Origin: Fomitopsis serialis
Lineage: Eukaryota; Basidiomycota; Agaricomycetes; Polyporales; Fomitopsidaceae
Length of the DNA: 64,000 nt
NCBI RefSeq assembly: GCF_022376445.1
Contig: NW_025955021.1
Coordinates: 62,001-126,000 of the forward strand
Direction of reading: 5' to 3'
The notes beneath the pieces are model-generated. The model did no database searches, was not told the origin of the DNA, and was given only the letters and a program-made list of their open reading frames with translations. This document shows, piece by piece, positions 1 through 12,667 of the stretch (positions are counted from its first letter, which is position 1; every line of letters starts with the position of its first letter). Position numbers and translations under genes: made by a program.

Positions 1-1445
1 ACGCCCAGGGGCAGCACGCGCTGCAGGGCGTTGCACAGGTACCACAGCGCGTCCTTCCTCGCGAGCCTGCCCACGCGGCCCGCCCGATGCGTCTTCGCGG
101 TCGCGGTCGCCTTCTCCTTCGCGGCGCGCGTCTCCCTGGACCCGGAGCTTGCAGAGTTGTTGTACTGGGAGCGGTTGGCGGCGTGGGTGCTCGTGTCCGC
201 GCCGGCCGGGCGGCTGTCCGTGTATAGGTCGAGGAGTTCCCGGGCGGCCTCGAAGACCACAACATGCTTGATCCTTCGTACGATGGGCGCAGCCCCGACG
301 AGCGCGGAGGCGGATAGGGATTCCAGTGTTGTTACGATTCTGTCAAGCATGGCAAATACGTCTGGACGAACGTCGCTCTGTCCCGAGACCCCACTGGCAC
401 GAGTCTCTGCCGCACTTTTTCTCCCCCTTTTCTTGCTATTCGGAGCTAGCAGCAGGGCCGACAGAAAACTGGTCGACAGCGGCGCGAATGATCGAACGAG
501 AGGCAGGAGGAGCACGGTTGCTATCCGCCCGAGAATTTCATCCAGCGCAGCGTAGTTCCATTCAGGAGCAAGAGCACCCGCCTTCCTCTTCTGCTTGCGG
601 TCAGGTCCAACTTTGAACAGCGGCAGCACGGTGATAATCAGGCGTTCCGCGAGCGTCCCCAGGGCATCCAAGGCGTCGGCAGCAGAGGGCGATACGGCAT
701 TTGGCGGGAGCAGCCGCGCGAGGTTGTCGCCCAGTGCGTCTATGGCGCGCTTGGTCGTCGCGAGAAGCAGGTTAGGAAGGTCATTGCCCGAGGAGCTGTT
801 GCTTGACTGGAGGAAGAGAAGCCTATCGAGGGTCTCGAAGGCGCGCAGGACGTGCGTCGTGGAGGGCAGGGCAGGGAGGACTATGTCTGTAACAGGGTTT
901 GGCGCATTAGTCAGCGTTCGCGGCCAATGATCGTATGTAGTAGATGTGATAATGCGGTTTGTCATAGAGAATTTGGAAGTAAGATGGTTGTTCATGCAGT
1001 TGCGCACCAATGAGAGCCCATGAATGTGCATATACCCTCGGGATGCCAATGAGACCTACCGATCTGTGAGGGGTCCAGGATGCTCCGCAAGACGACTTTC
1101 GGGTGAGCAATGGCCTGCGGGGCGGCTGCAGACTCGACGGGGCGGGCCCCTTTCTTCTTCGGTTCTTCTTCTTTCCGTCTGTCTCTTTCTCAGCGGGCGC
1201 ATCAGATGCAGGATTTTCAGCGGCATGTCGGAGGGCCTTGAGTTCTAGCGCGAATTTACACCGTCAGTTGCGAGGAAATCTCCGCCAAGGCAAGACTTGC
1301 CTATGTGCTCGCTGTCGTACTTCACCTGTAGTTCCTCTAGCTGTTTCTCGAGTGCCACAGCGCGCTCTCGCCAGGCTTCTCCTTCTCGTGGCGGAGCTTT
1401 GGGCAACTGAAACTTGTTCTGTAAATCAAGCACGTATGCTGCCAC
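1..1445 (-). CDS. Helical/coiled-coil protein, possibly Mei4-like (C-terminus beyond window edge)
   Basis: Three exons can be read: 1301-1445, 1060-1244 and 1-886. The first opens with MAAYVLDLQNKFQ and continues into a short coiled coil (WRERAVALEKQLEELQVKY). A charged Lys/Glu-rich linker follows, then a long helical region with motifs such as LPNLLLATTKRAID and RKDALWYLCNAL near the left edge. The first intron (1245-1300) appears to use a GC donor (GCAAGT). Inside exon 2, near 1165 in a purine-rich run, the frame must move as if one base were missing to reach the downstream reading (PKVVLRSILDPSQI). The layout of a short N-terminal helix plus coiled coil followed by an all-helical body recalls the meiotic double-strand-break protein Mei4/Rec24, but I know of no diagnostic motif here, so that is a guess. 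The gene is certainly coding; its function is not established. Confidence 0.55.
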
Positions 1446-2832
1446 AGCGATAGTTTTGTTTTGAAGTCAATATGCAGCAGGCGCCATGTATGACTCTACC
1501 TTCGTACGATTGATTTTTAGGCTTATGCCGCAGAGCAGCAAGCACCTGTGTGATTGACAGTGTAGTAAGCACGACAACTCGGAAAGCTGAAGCCTGAGAA
1601 TGCACGCGTACAATTGCGATACGAAGCTCTGAGCAGGGGCCTCGAGACCAGGCTGTCGGTTGGAAGACATAGCGGGCAATACTATACTCAGAGGGGCTAT
1701 GGTCGAAGACAATATGCGCGTTGCTGCTGGCGATGTACTGCCGTGCACGCAGTACATAAAGTACGGAGGAGCTTCATGCGGGCGCCTCTGTACATACTTA
1801 CCAAAAACGCGTTCTGTCACAGCCCGTCACACCATGCCTTCGCGCAGAACGCGTCGGTCGCGTCCGCCTCGACACGGGGATAAATGGTCGTTGTCTCCGA
1901 GCGCGACCTTGGAACTCGAACTCGGGAAAGTGCAGCTCTACGACGTGCGTCTGGACGCGTGACAACGACTTCCTTCGCTGTTGGGTTTCGAGGAGATTCC
2001 CAGCACTGCACGTTGCGCAGTGTGGGTCACGCGAGGATGTAGTCAGGTTGATTCAAAAGAGGGGATGAGGATCTATAAATCAAAGCACATTAAAGGATGT
2101 GTGGTCGTAGTATGATACAGGCACATCAACGCGGTCGCGAGAGCGCACTTTCAAATTGCCCACGAAGACCCGCCTGTCTGCCAGCGCTTACACGCGATCT
2201 CTTCTCTTCTTCCCTCACTGAGTCGACGCGTCCCGCTTCCCCCTTCTGGACGACCACCACAAATCAATGGTCATGTACTGGCGGATTTCTCAGCCGTATC
2301 AAGTTCCATGGGGGATCGATATTTCTGAGCCGAGGTGGATCAACGGACAGGGACGCGTTGTGTGGATGTAGATGCAGGAGGCAGACAGTGTCGGTCTACG
2401 CGACGGTGCGTTGGCAACAAACCCCACCTCTTCTCAACTTTTGTGGAGGTCTGACACAACAGGCATCAATAATGACGCATATACCAGACCTCTTTCGCGG
2501 CATCATCGCCAAGGATGTCGTCGTCACGCTGGCGCGCCGGATAGCTCGACGCGCCTCAAATTCCTGTCACTCCGTTCATTCCACACTCGCTCGGGCCCGC
2601 TCTAAAGGGAGTCAATTGGATTCATTCAACTAATCAACATATTCATTGTAGCAAGGCGCATACAGTAGTCCGGGTGCGGGATAACGAAGGCATACTATGC
2701 GTACGTATCGTATTTCTGGTGTCATGACAAGGTCTACACTAAGCATATTTCAGACAACATCAACTCAACATGTTACAAAGTCGGACATAGACTACGTGGT
2801 GTATGCAGCGAGAAACGCGCTAGACGTCTGAG
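1446..2832. other. Intergenic stretch, no gene recognised
   Basis: Only short overlapping open frames on both strands, without family similarity or a convincing exon chain. It separates two minus-strand genes and may hold the promoter of the leftmost gene and the 3' UTR of none. Nothing further seen. Confidence 0.5.
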
Positions 2833-5040
2833 CTAAGATTCAAGAGGCTGAATGGCGGAGGCGTCAACCATCGTAAGCAGGGCAAGCATATATAACTCAC
2901 TTTTAGCCTCCCGAAGAGCGGCAGCAGAGCCATCCTGCAGTGATGTACGGCGAAGGGAGCCCCTTGGGGACCCAGAAGATGGCGAAGGCCACAATCTCCG
3001 GCCCATAAAAGATATATCCTCCCTCGACATATTACGCAGGACGGGCGTGTCGTCGAGAGGCGCGATGCTCCGACCCGCGTTGTACGCTGTAAGGGTGACT
3101 TCACGCTGCGCATCTCCAACTATCTCATGGATGCCTCCCGTTTTGAATATAGAGCGTTGCCGCGGGCTGAAGTGCCACCCCGATTCCATCCACGGTGTGT
3201 TGAACGGTCCACTCAACTTGCCACCACGCGAAGGCGTATCTGCCGGGTTGAACGGGGAGTCAAAAGCGGGGGTCTTGTACACGCCAATATCGCGCTCGGT
3301 GGAGAGCGGTGTTACTGGACCTGCGCCACTGGAGTTCCACGATGACCGTGACTCGTATACCTCGCCACGCTCGCGTGTCTGCGTTGGGTCCGGGGATTGC
3401 GGCGAACAGTGTACGGTGTCCTCGGTGAGCCCTGGTACAAGAGCGGGTCCCGGATGCCATCTCTAGGTAGCTCGCTGTCGGTAGGTACGAAGGTGGGTTC
3501 CGAGGATGGGTCCGACGGATAGACCCCGAGGCAATCTGGACAGTACCATGGATCATCGTCGCCCCCGAGCTCAGCCTCGGACCTGATACCCATGCATCTC
3601 AAATGAAACCAACACTTGCAATCATCGCACTGTACACAGGGTTTTCCATTTTCGCCTCGACCACACGGACAGTTAACTTCATCGGAGCTTTCCTCGTCCT
3701 CATCTCTCTTCCGCCTGCGCTCAGCCAGCGCACGCACTGATCGTTTGGACAGAAGCGCCGCCCTGGCATCGGCAGGATCCTCGGTATGAGGACGTTCTTG
3801 TGCGAACGAGTATCCAGGACACGTGCTTCCGGGTTGGCCTTGAGCGGGACCATCTTGCCTCGACCCCGTCTGATCGGGTAGACCTCATCATCGTCATGAG
3901 AGTCCACTGCGGGCTGCAAAGCCTGGTCGGTGTGACCGCCCTCGTCCTCGCTCGTGCTGTCGCTGTCACGATCAAGGTAGTTCTCGATCCACTTGAGCCG
4001 CTCTTCTTTAGCCATGCGGAGGATCTCTTTGCGTCCTGCAGTCGCGTGCACCAGGGGAAGTTCCCGTCGATCCAGTTCGGACCGTCCAGCTCGTCATCAT
4101 CACCGGGAGACCCACCACGCCCTCGTCTGTGGCCCCGCCTCCTGCGGCGCGGGTTCGGACGCTTCTTTACCGGTGACTGCAGTTGGGCTTGCAGTTCTGG
4201 AGGTAGTTCATCAGACGCGACATTAACGAGCACGCGCCCTTTGCCCTCAACCTCACGGGATGCAGTTTGCAGGTGTGGTCGTTCGGGTCCCTGTCTTCCT
4301 CGAAGGCGGCGAGTCGCTTGCGCTTGAGGATCTCCTTCTCGCTAGGTATCCAGTCCGCCTCAGGCTCCACGGGCATGTTTGACGGACCCGGCTGACCAGG
4401 CGTTGCCTGCTGGAGCCAGTGAAGTGCACGCTGGGAGAGGCCGTTGTTCGCTTTGTTGGCAACGGGCGTCTGAGGGTCGGCAACCATAGAGGAGCCGTAT
4501 CCAGGATACCCGCCGCCAGCAGCTCTGCTCAAAGCTCTCCTCGGATGTTTCCTGGAACAGCTGGATGCGGCGGCCTCTCATGGGGGTGACTGTGACACCG
4601 AGTCCAGGATGCCCCTCGGGCTCCTCCAAGTCGAGCGGCTCGATGATCTGCCCGGAGCTGGGGCGTTGCGCCCTGACGAGGTAGTCAGGTCGGCGAGCCT
4701 CCGTCTCGCTCAGCAGCGTTGCGTGGTCGACGATCAACTGCGCCTTAATGCGCTCTATTTCGCCTCCCAGAGGGCGTTGAGGGACAGGGGCAGAGAGCGG
4801 TGGTGGCGTCTGGGTAGGTGTAACCTCCGTCGCGGCTTCGCTTGGCTGTGCAGGTGCGTGGTGCGCAGTGATGGGCGTGGGCGTGGGCGCATGCGAACGT
4901 GCTGGTGTCCGCGCCTTCGATTTTGACCGATCGGCGACTGAGAGACGATGCCCACCAAAGGGGGAGCCGAGGTTTGAGGACGGTGTCATACCGCGCGATA
5001 GGGGCGACGAGAGGGTGCGTGGTTCGCTGGGAGCGCTCAT
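2833..5040 (-). CDS. PHD-finger chromatin protein (frame interrupted)
   Basis: A nuclear protein expected to read histone H3 tails through one PHD finger. The N-terminus (MSAPSEPRTLSSPLSRG) is Ser/Pro/Thr-rich and disordered. Next come a region with ALHWLQQATPG, a basic Arg/Lys patch near 4140, and the helix KEERLKWIENYLDRD near 4000. The PHD finger lies at about 3690-3530: a CPCG pair, CVQCDDC, WFHLRC and WYCPDC supply the Cys4-His-Cys3 ligands. The C-terminal tail holds FNTPWMESGWHFSPRQ and ends at 2833. The reading needs about six single-base corrections (near 4535 twice, 4262, 4035, 3790 and 3420), all in the direction of a missing base. The conserved-looking segments on both sides of each break argue for sequence errors, but decay of a real gene cannot be excluded. 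The ATG at 5040 is the first in frame; 5' exons may lie upstream. Confidence 0.65.
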
Positions 5041-5159
5041 GCCTGCTGGTCTGGGCTGGCTGGGATGCGTTTGAGATTCTCCCGCTTGGCTGATCGGACG
5101 GGGAGTAAACGGAGAGGAAAGAAGCGATGCGGCGTTGCTACTGCACGGCAAGGTGAGTG

Positions 5160-5923
5160 TAACCGACTAGACTGGAGCGAGGCACGTACCCAAGATGCGG
5201 AGACTCGTTTTGCGATCGAACTGGTCTCCGAGAATAGACGGGGCTGGACGAGCTGCGTCAAGGTAATGTCTCTACTTTCCAGACGCGTGCATACCTCGAT
5301 TCTGGTGTCATGAACGCCTGTGGCTCTGTCATGCCGCTTTGTAATCTGGTCCAAACGTGAGAATGCGCTACACTCCTAAACGAGATAAGACTAACGGAAT
5401 GCGGTTTTGTAACGTGGCAGGATCTGCGATGACAGGAAACTGCTGCTGCTGTGGCTGCAGCATCGTCCTTGTGGATTGATGAGTAGATGCAAAACAGACC
5501 GACGATGAATCGATGAAGCCTGGACATACCGCTGTGGCATAGGCGATCCTGACGGAAAGTCATTGCGGGAGCGAAGAAAGCAGGGTTGCCGGGACTACTA
5601 TCGACCGGTTACGGAAGCAGCTTTTCCACGACAGGACAAAGACTTGCCTTTGTGGTGTAGGCAAATGTGCTGCCGGGCGCATGCCAAAGGCTGGAGCAGT
5701 CCAGGAGCGCCACTGAAGTCGCCCGCATGTCGGACTCGGAAGGCACAAGGAAGCTAGATGGATGAACGCACCTCCTTCCCGGCGTAACATGCTCTCCCAC
5801 CCCCAGTCCACTAGCATTGTCTATCCAGCCTCCGTCCACCTGCATCGGCATCATCCCATCGACCATCGGCAACGCGCCAGGGAGCACAGCGGGAGTGAAT
5901 TGCGGAGGAGCCAGAGCCGACAT
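5160..5923 (-). CDS. Possible 5' exons of the PHD gene or a separate small gene
   Basis: The minus strand reads MSALAPPQFTPAVLPGALPM from 5923, and further down QQQFPVIADPATLQNRIPLV and LDQITKRHDRATGVHDTRIE, segments that look like a Pro/Gln-rich leader and an amphipathic helix. They lie on one strand just upstream of the PHD-finger gene, with plausible GT/AG sites between them, so they may be its N-terminal exons. The frames do not join cleanly without a one-base correction near 5384, so the model is only a suggestion. No family recognised. Confidence 0.3.
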
Positions 5924-6411
5924 GGTGGTGCAGCATTGGGTACGTTTGATCCGTCATGTAGAGAAGACATGTCTGATGTAAAGCAAAGGGTTGTCGATTG
6001 CGCCTAAACGCCAGTCTCGCGGCGAGTGAGTGTGGGAGTGATCGAGCAGAAGTTATGGCCAGAGCCGCGCGTGATTAAAGAGTAGATGCAGAGATATGGG
6101 CGGGATTCGTGAAGTAGAGGCAGGGGCCACAAGGTGTCGCGGTGAGGGGAGAGGTTGAAACAGAGTGAGGACTGGTCATGTGTGCGTTCAACCGTCGGGG
6201 CGCCGCGGGCTCTGAATTTTGTTTTTCCCGATTTTGCTGACAAGATCGCCCAGATTTTGCTCAGATTCAGTCATTGATGTCTGTACTCTCGCTTCTCTGA
6301 GTTGGCTCACTGCGACTACAGCTCTATCGCTCAGTGTCAAATTGCGGTGACCATCTCCAACCAGTATTATACATTGTTTAGCGGCCTCGAAGGCGCTGCC
6401 CAATCAAGTGG
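5924..6411. other. Intergenic region between divergent genes
   Basis: Short non-conserved frames only. It lies between the 5' end of the minus-strand PHD/upstream gene and the plus-strand Dnmt2 gene, so it probably carries both promoters. No specific site identified. Confidence 0.4.
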
Positions 6412-7848
6412 ATGCCTGTGCGCGCTCTAGAGTTCTATTCAGGCATCGGTATGTCCTCAACGTTGCCGCAGATGCGTCGGAGAGTATGGAAGGGTATTAA
6501 AAGTTCTCCTGTGCTAATAGGGGGACTCCATCGCGCACTGGCGGAGAGTCATGTGGGCGGCCAAGTCGTACGAGCCTTCGACTGGGATCAGTCTGCCTGA
6601 GAGTATACACCACAATTACGGCAAGGACATCGTCCAGAAGGTCAATATTTCTGTTGCATCATTATTGGTCCATGACACTACTGGGATAGGTCGATATCTC
6701 TGCCCTGGATGCGCAGGCCCTCACTGCCTATCACGCTGACTTGTGGCTCATGTCCCCCTCGTGCCAACCGTATACCGTTCTCAACCCGCTTGCGAAAGGA
6801 GCGGAAGATCCCCGAGCCAAGTCGTTCATTCACATCATTGAGAACGTCCTCCCGCAAATGGTCGCCGATAACACACATCCACGCCGCATGTTGATCGAGA
6901 ACGTCGCTGGTTTCGAGGTGCTTCGCCAACTCTGTCCGACTTGTGGCTGATCCTAAAGTGACCGTCAGCAAGACATCTAGCACGCGGCAGAGGCTTCTGT
7001 CTACGCTGTCTTGTCTGGGCTACAACGTGGTAGAGCTGCTCCTCACGCCGCTTCAGTTCGGCATCCCGAATTCTCGCTTGCGGTATTATCTACTGGCGAA
7101 GGCCAAGCCGTTGAAATTCGCCAATGTGCAAGACGCTACGCACGCCGTGTGGCGGCACATTCCCGGACAGGGTGCTGACTGGGTCGATAGTCGACTGTGC
7201 ACTGGCTCTCGCGAAGAAGTTGTGGATGATCAGGTGGCCCACTCGATTGCAGAGATACGACAGTACCTAGACCCTCCGATTGAAGACGGACGATCACATC
7301 CGTGCGCTGTGCCTGACCGTGTATTGGAGAAGTGGGGTCGTCTCTTCGATATCATCCTCCCGTCCGCACGGAGAAGCTGCTGTTTCACTCGCGGTGAGCA
7401 TTAGAGTTACCCTCCAAGGCCACCTGGCGAGTCTCATGAGAAAGTAACCTCACACAGGCTATTCAAAGATGGCTGAGCGCTCCGGTTCTGTTTTGCAGTT
7501 GAATGAAGAACTTGATGTATGTCAATGCTTCATTACTCATGCCCGAACGCCACTCACGAAGCGCGGATATGTGTGCAGACGACGAGCGTCTTCGACCGCT
7601 TCCTTGCGGCGCAGGCTTCGGGGCAGGAGGACGCGGTTAGGATTCTGGACCCTCTGCGGTTGCGCTACTTCTCTCCCACGGAGCTCTTGCACATCTTTGG
7701 GTTTCTCCCAGCTACGAACGCCGTAGGCAATGGACATCGTGACTTCCACTGGCCGGAGGATCTGTCGATGAAAGTACAATACCGTCTCATCGGCAATAGC
7801 GTCAATGTAGGAGTAGTGAAGGAGCTCATAGATTATATGTTTCAGTAA
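6412..7848 (+). CDS. DNMT2: Dnmt2-type tRNA (cytosine-5) methyltransferase
   Basis: Homolog of Dnmt2/TRDMT1, which methylates C38 of tRNA-Asp with S-adenosylmethionine. Exons: 6412-6446, 6521-6640, 6690-6917, 6973-7393, 7458-7516 and 7579-7848. Motif I (LEFYSGIGGLH) spans the first intron. The catalytic motif IV reads MSPSCQPYT, motif VI is IENVAGFE, and the Dnmt2 signature is seen in SARRSCCFTRGYSKMAERSG. The C-terminal target-recognition/FGFP-like part (IFGFLPATN) and the final motif (YRLIGNSVNV) are present. Motif IV has Pro-Ser-Cys where most Dnmt2 proteins have Pro-Pro-Cys; fission yeast Pmt1 is known for the same change and is nevertheless active on tRNA. After DWDQSA (about 6597) the frame is lost by one base and resumes in the ESIHHNYG reading. 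This is probably a sequence error, otherwise a null allele. Confidence 0.9.
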
Positions 7849-8553
7849 CATTGCCTGCCATTGTTACCTATGTAGAGCCAGTTTTAGAAGTGCCCCCGCT
7901 GTTGTTACGGTGCCTAAGCAGTCGAAGAATTGGCCGCAAAGTCAGTGCAAAGTGCGGTGACGCAGCTCACCACGCATTTCTCGAGGCGGAAGGTTTGCGG
8001 TACGCGACATATAAATGACTGTTCCCCCACGTCTCACTGCGACATTTACGCTGCGACGTGCGGGGTAAGTACAGCTAGAGTACAGAACTGTATAACTCAC
8101 CACTACCATTGGGACAACTCTGGTAGTGAGAAATGTGTTGGTTAAGATTGGTCAGTAACGAAGTGTTATGTTTCGGAACAGTCGGAGACGGAGCGACGAT
8201 GTGACGCGGGCTCAGTCAGCAGGCAGTGCGGCCGATGCCGAGCTGTGCCGGCAGACGCCGGGGGCGAATGACCTGTGAGACGGGCGGGGACCGGCTTGCT
8301 CTCGTCCACCTCGCTCGAGAAATTTGTGTGCTTGCTGCTCGCCCCCGTAGCCCACAATTCTGTCCAACACCCGCCCAACTGTCGATATTCTCTGTCCTAG
8401 CAGGGGATACATGCTTCGACCTCCACTCGCTACCAGATACAAACGACTGTTATATCCCAATTCGCGTAGTTCGGTGAGTGTCCCCCTCGACGCCGACTCG
8501 ACCTGAGACAGTAGTGACTAACCCCTCTATGTGCAGCGCTAGACTCATCCAAT
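7849..8553. other. Intergenic region upstream of eIF5
   Basis: No coding sequence recognised. It follows the Dnmt2 stop and precedes the eIF5 start on the same strand, so it should hold the Dnmt2 terminator and the eIF5 promoter and leader. No clear core-promoter motif stands out. Confidence 0.4.
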
Positions 8554-9913
8554 ATGGCTGCTGGTGTTGTGAACATACGTCGTGATGTCGACGACAAATT
8601 CTACCGCTACCGGTGCGTACTCCTCTCTGAGTGCCCTCAAGTGGACTGACTCACATTCCTGGCTATAGCATGCCCCTCCTGCTGACCAAAATCGAAGGAA
8701 AGGGTAACGGTATCAAGACTGTCGTCCCGAACATGTCCGACGTCGCCCGGGCGCTCAGCCGGCCGCCCATGTACCCCACCAAGTTCTTCGGCTGCGAGCT
8801 CGGCGCCCAGGTCACCGGCGACGAGAAGAACGACCGCTACATCGTCAACGGTGCCCACGACGCGACGAAGCTGCGCGAGTTGCTCGACGGCTTCATCGAC
8901 AAGTTTGTCCTCTGCAAATCGTGCAAGAATCCTGAGACGGACCTCGTCATCACCAAGGGTGATGTGATCATCCGCGACTGCAAGGCCTGCGGCGAGCGCA
9001 CCGGTGTTGACATGCGCCACAAACTCACGACCTACATCCTGAAGAACCCGCCGAAGAACCCGAAGAAGTCTAAGAAGAAAACCTCTGCCGATGGCAGCCC
9101 GAGCCCCGCCAACGGCCACGAGAATGGTCATGCGGGTGATGATGCAGGTGGCGACAGCGACGACGAGCTGACGAAGCGCATCAAGGCAGACGCTGCTGTG
9201 CTCAGCCCTGAGGCCAGCGCCATTACGAAGGAGGACTGGTCCGTGGACACCTCTGAGGAGGCTGTGAAGGCCCGCGTGAAGGCTGTGGAGGCTTCTATGG
9301 GGGCTATCGCTCTGGGCGGGGACGATGAGAGCGACGAGGACGAGGATAGCCCGTATTCCCAGCTCGGCCGTTGGGCCCAAGAGAACCGCGAATCCGGCCC
9401 GGTGGAGGTGTACAAGAAGGCGGAGGATTTGGGCATTGCGAAGAAGCACAAGGCCGTGCAGGTCCTTGCGCAGACGCTGTTCACCGCCGAGGTTGTGGCG
9501 GAGATCCCGAAGTATGCACCGCTGTTTGCGAAGGTGCGTTTTATGTGTCCGTACTCTCCCTGGGTATGAGCTGACTGCGTTATAGATGGTTACTTCCGAA
9601 AAGCACCAGAAGTCCTTGTTGGGAGGTATCGAGCGTTTCGTGGGCGTTGTGCACCCCGACCTCGTTCCGACTGTGCCGAAGATTCTCATGGCGTTCTACC
9701 AAACTGACATTATCGATGAGGAAGTTGTCACGCAGTGGGGGACGCACGTCAGCAAGAAGTACGTCGACAAGGACACGAGCAAAAGGGTCCGCAAAGCGAG
9801 CGAGCCGTTCCTCAAGGTATGTAGTCCGAGGTATCGTAGCAGTACCTGCTCACTGACAGTATTGTCTACAGTGGCTCGAGGAGGCTGAGGACAGCGACGA
9901 GGACGACAAGTGA
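8554..9913 (+). CDS. TIF5: Translation initiation factor eIF5
   Basis: GTPase-activating protein for eIF2 in the scanning 43S complex, acting in the cytoplasm. Exons 8554-8612, 8669-9533, 9586-9816 and 9872-9913 give an uninterrupted protein of 398 residues, about the usual fungal length. The N-terminal GAP domain starts [20 protein letters not shown]; the first Arg of NIRRD matches the conserved arginine needed for GAP activity. A zinc ribbon follows with CKSC and CKAC pairs. A Lys-rich then acidic linker leads to the C-terminal W2/HEAT domain ([33 protein letters not shown]). The protein ends in an acidic tail ([10 protein letters not shown]), which binds eIF2-beta and eIF3 in known homologs. 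Intron positions and frame are clean. Its 3' end faces the 3' end of DBP3, with 255 bp between. Confidence 0.97.
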
Positions 9914-10168
9914 AGTTGTTGACGTATTACTACCCTGTGCCATATATGCATGTTCATCACTGCTTTGTATCGCTATCTTGACTAAAGTTATCACCGTCTC
10001 ACGCATACCTCCGCCCGAACGATCCGAGTTTCTGGACCCCTCACTGAAGTGAGGAACAGGTACAGGCTAATAGGCTATGGCACAACGCATGAGGTGACCG
10101 GTGATGCAAATGTCCACATAGCTCTACATGAACACTACATGAACAACAACAATTTGAACGTCTACTAT

Positions 10169-12473
<2,305 letters not shown>

Positions 12474-12667
12474 GATGCAGTGGGTGCCGGAGAAGTTACC
12501 TGTGTTGCTTGACTTCAATTTTTGACATACGCTATGCACGTGATGGGCCCAAGTAGGCCTGCACGCGGCGTTGACGCGGGAAAGTTGCAGAGTGACGCGG
12601 GTGCCACAGCCATTCCGCTCGACGTCTGCGCTGCCCAGTCTTTGGCCGCCTCCTGTCTCCGCCCGCC
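12474..12667. promoter_or_regulatory. Shared DBP3/DOT1 divergent promoter region
   Basis: The two start codons are only 195 bp apart and point away from each other, so both promoters and 5' leaders must lie here. Inferred from position; no specific factor site assigned. Confidence 0.5.

Noticed and set aside
1880..1960. GTTCGAGTTCC on the minus strand, tRNA T-loop-like
   Set aside because: The flanking T-stem does not pair and there is no acceptor or anticodon stem.
6412..7848. Dnmt2 as a DNA methyltransferase or restriction enzyme
   Set aside because: Fungal Dnmt2 proteins of this layout methylate tRNA-Asp; no target-recognition domain of DNA enzymes and no neighbouring nuclease.
8637..9689. 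350-codon minus-strand open frame opposite eIF5
   Set aside because: It is the antisense shadow of a well-supported gene with strong third-position GC; no motif of its own.
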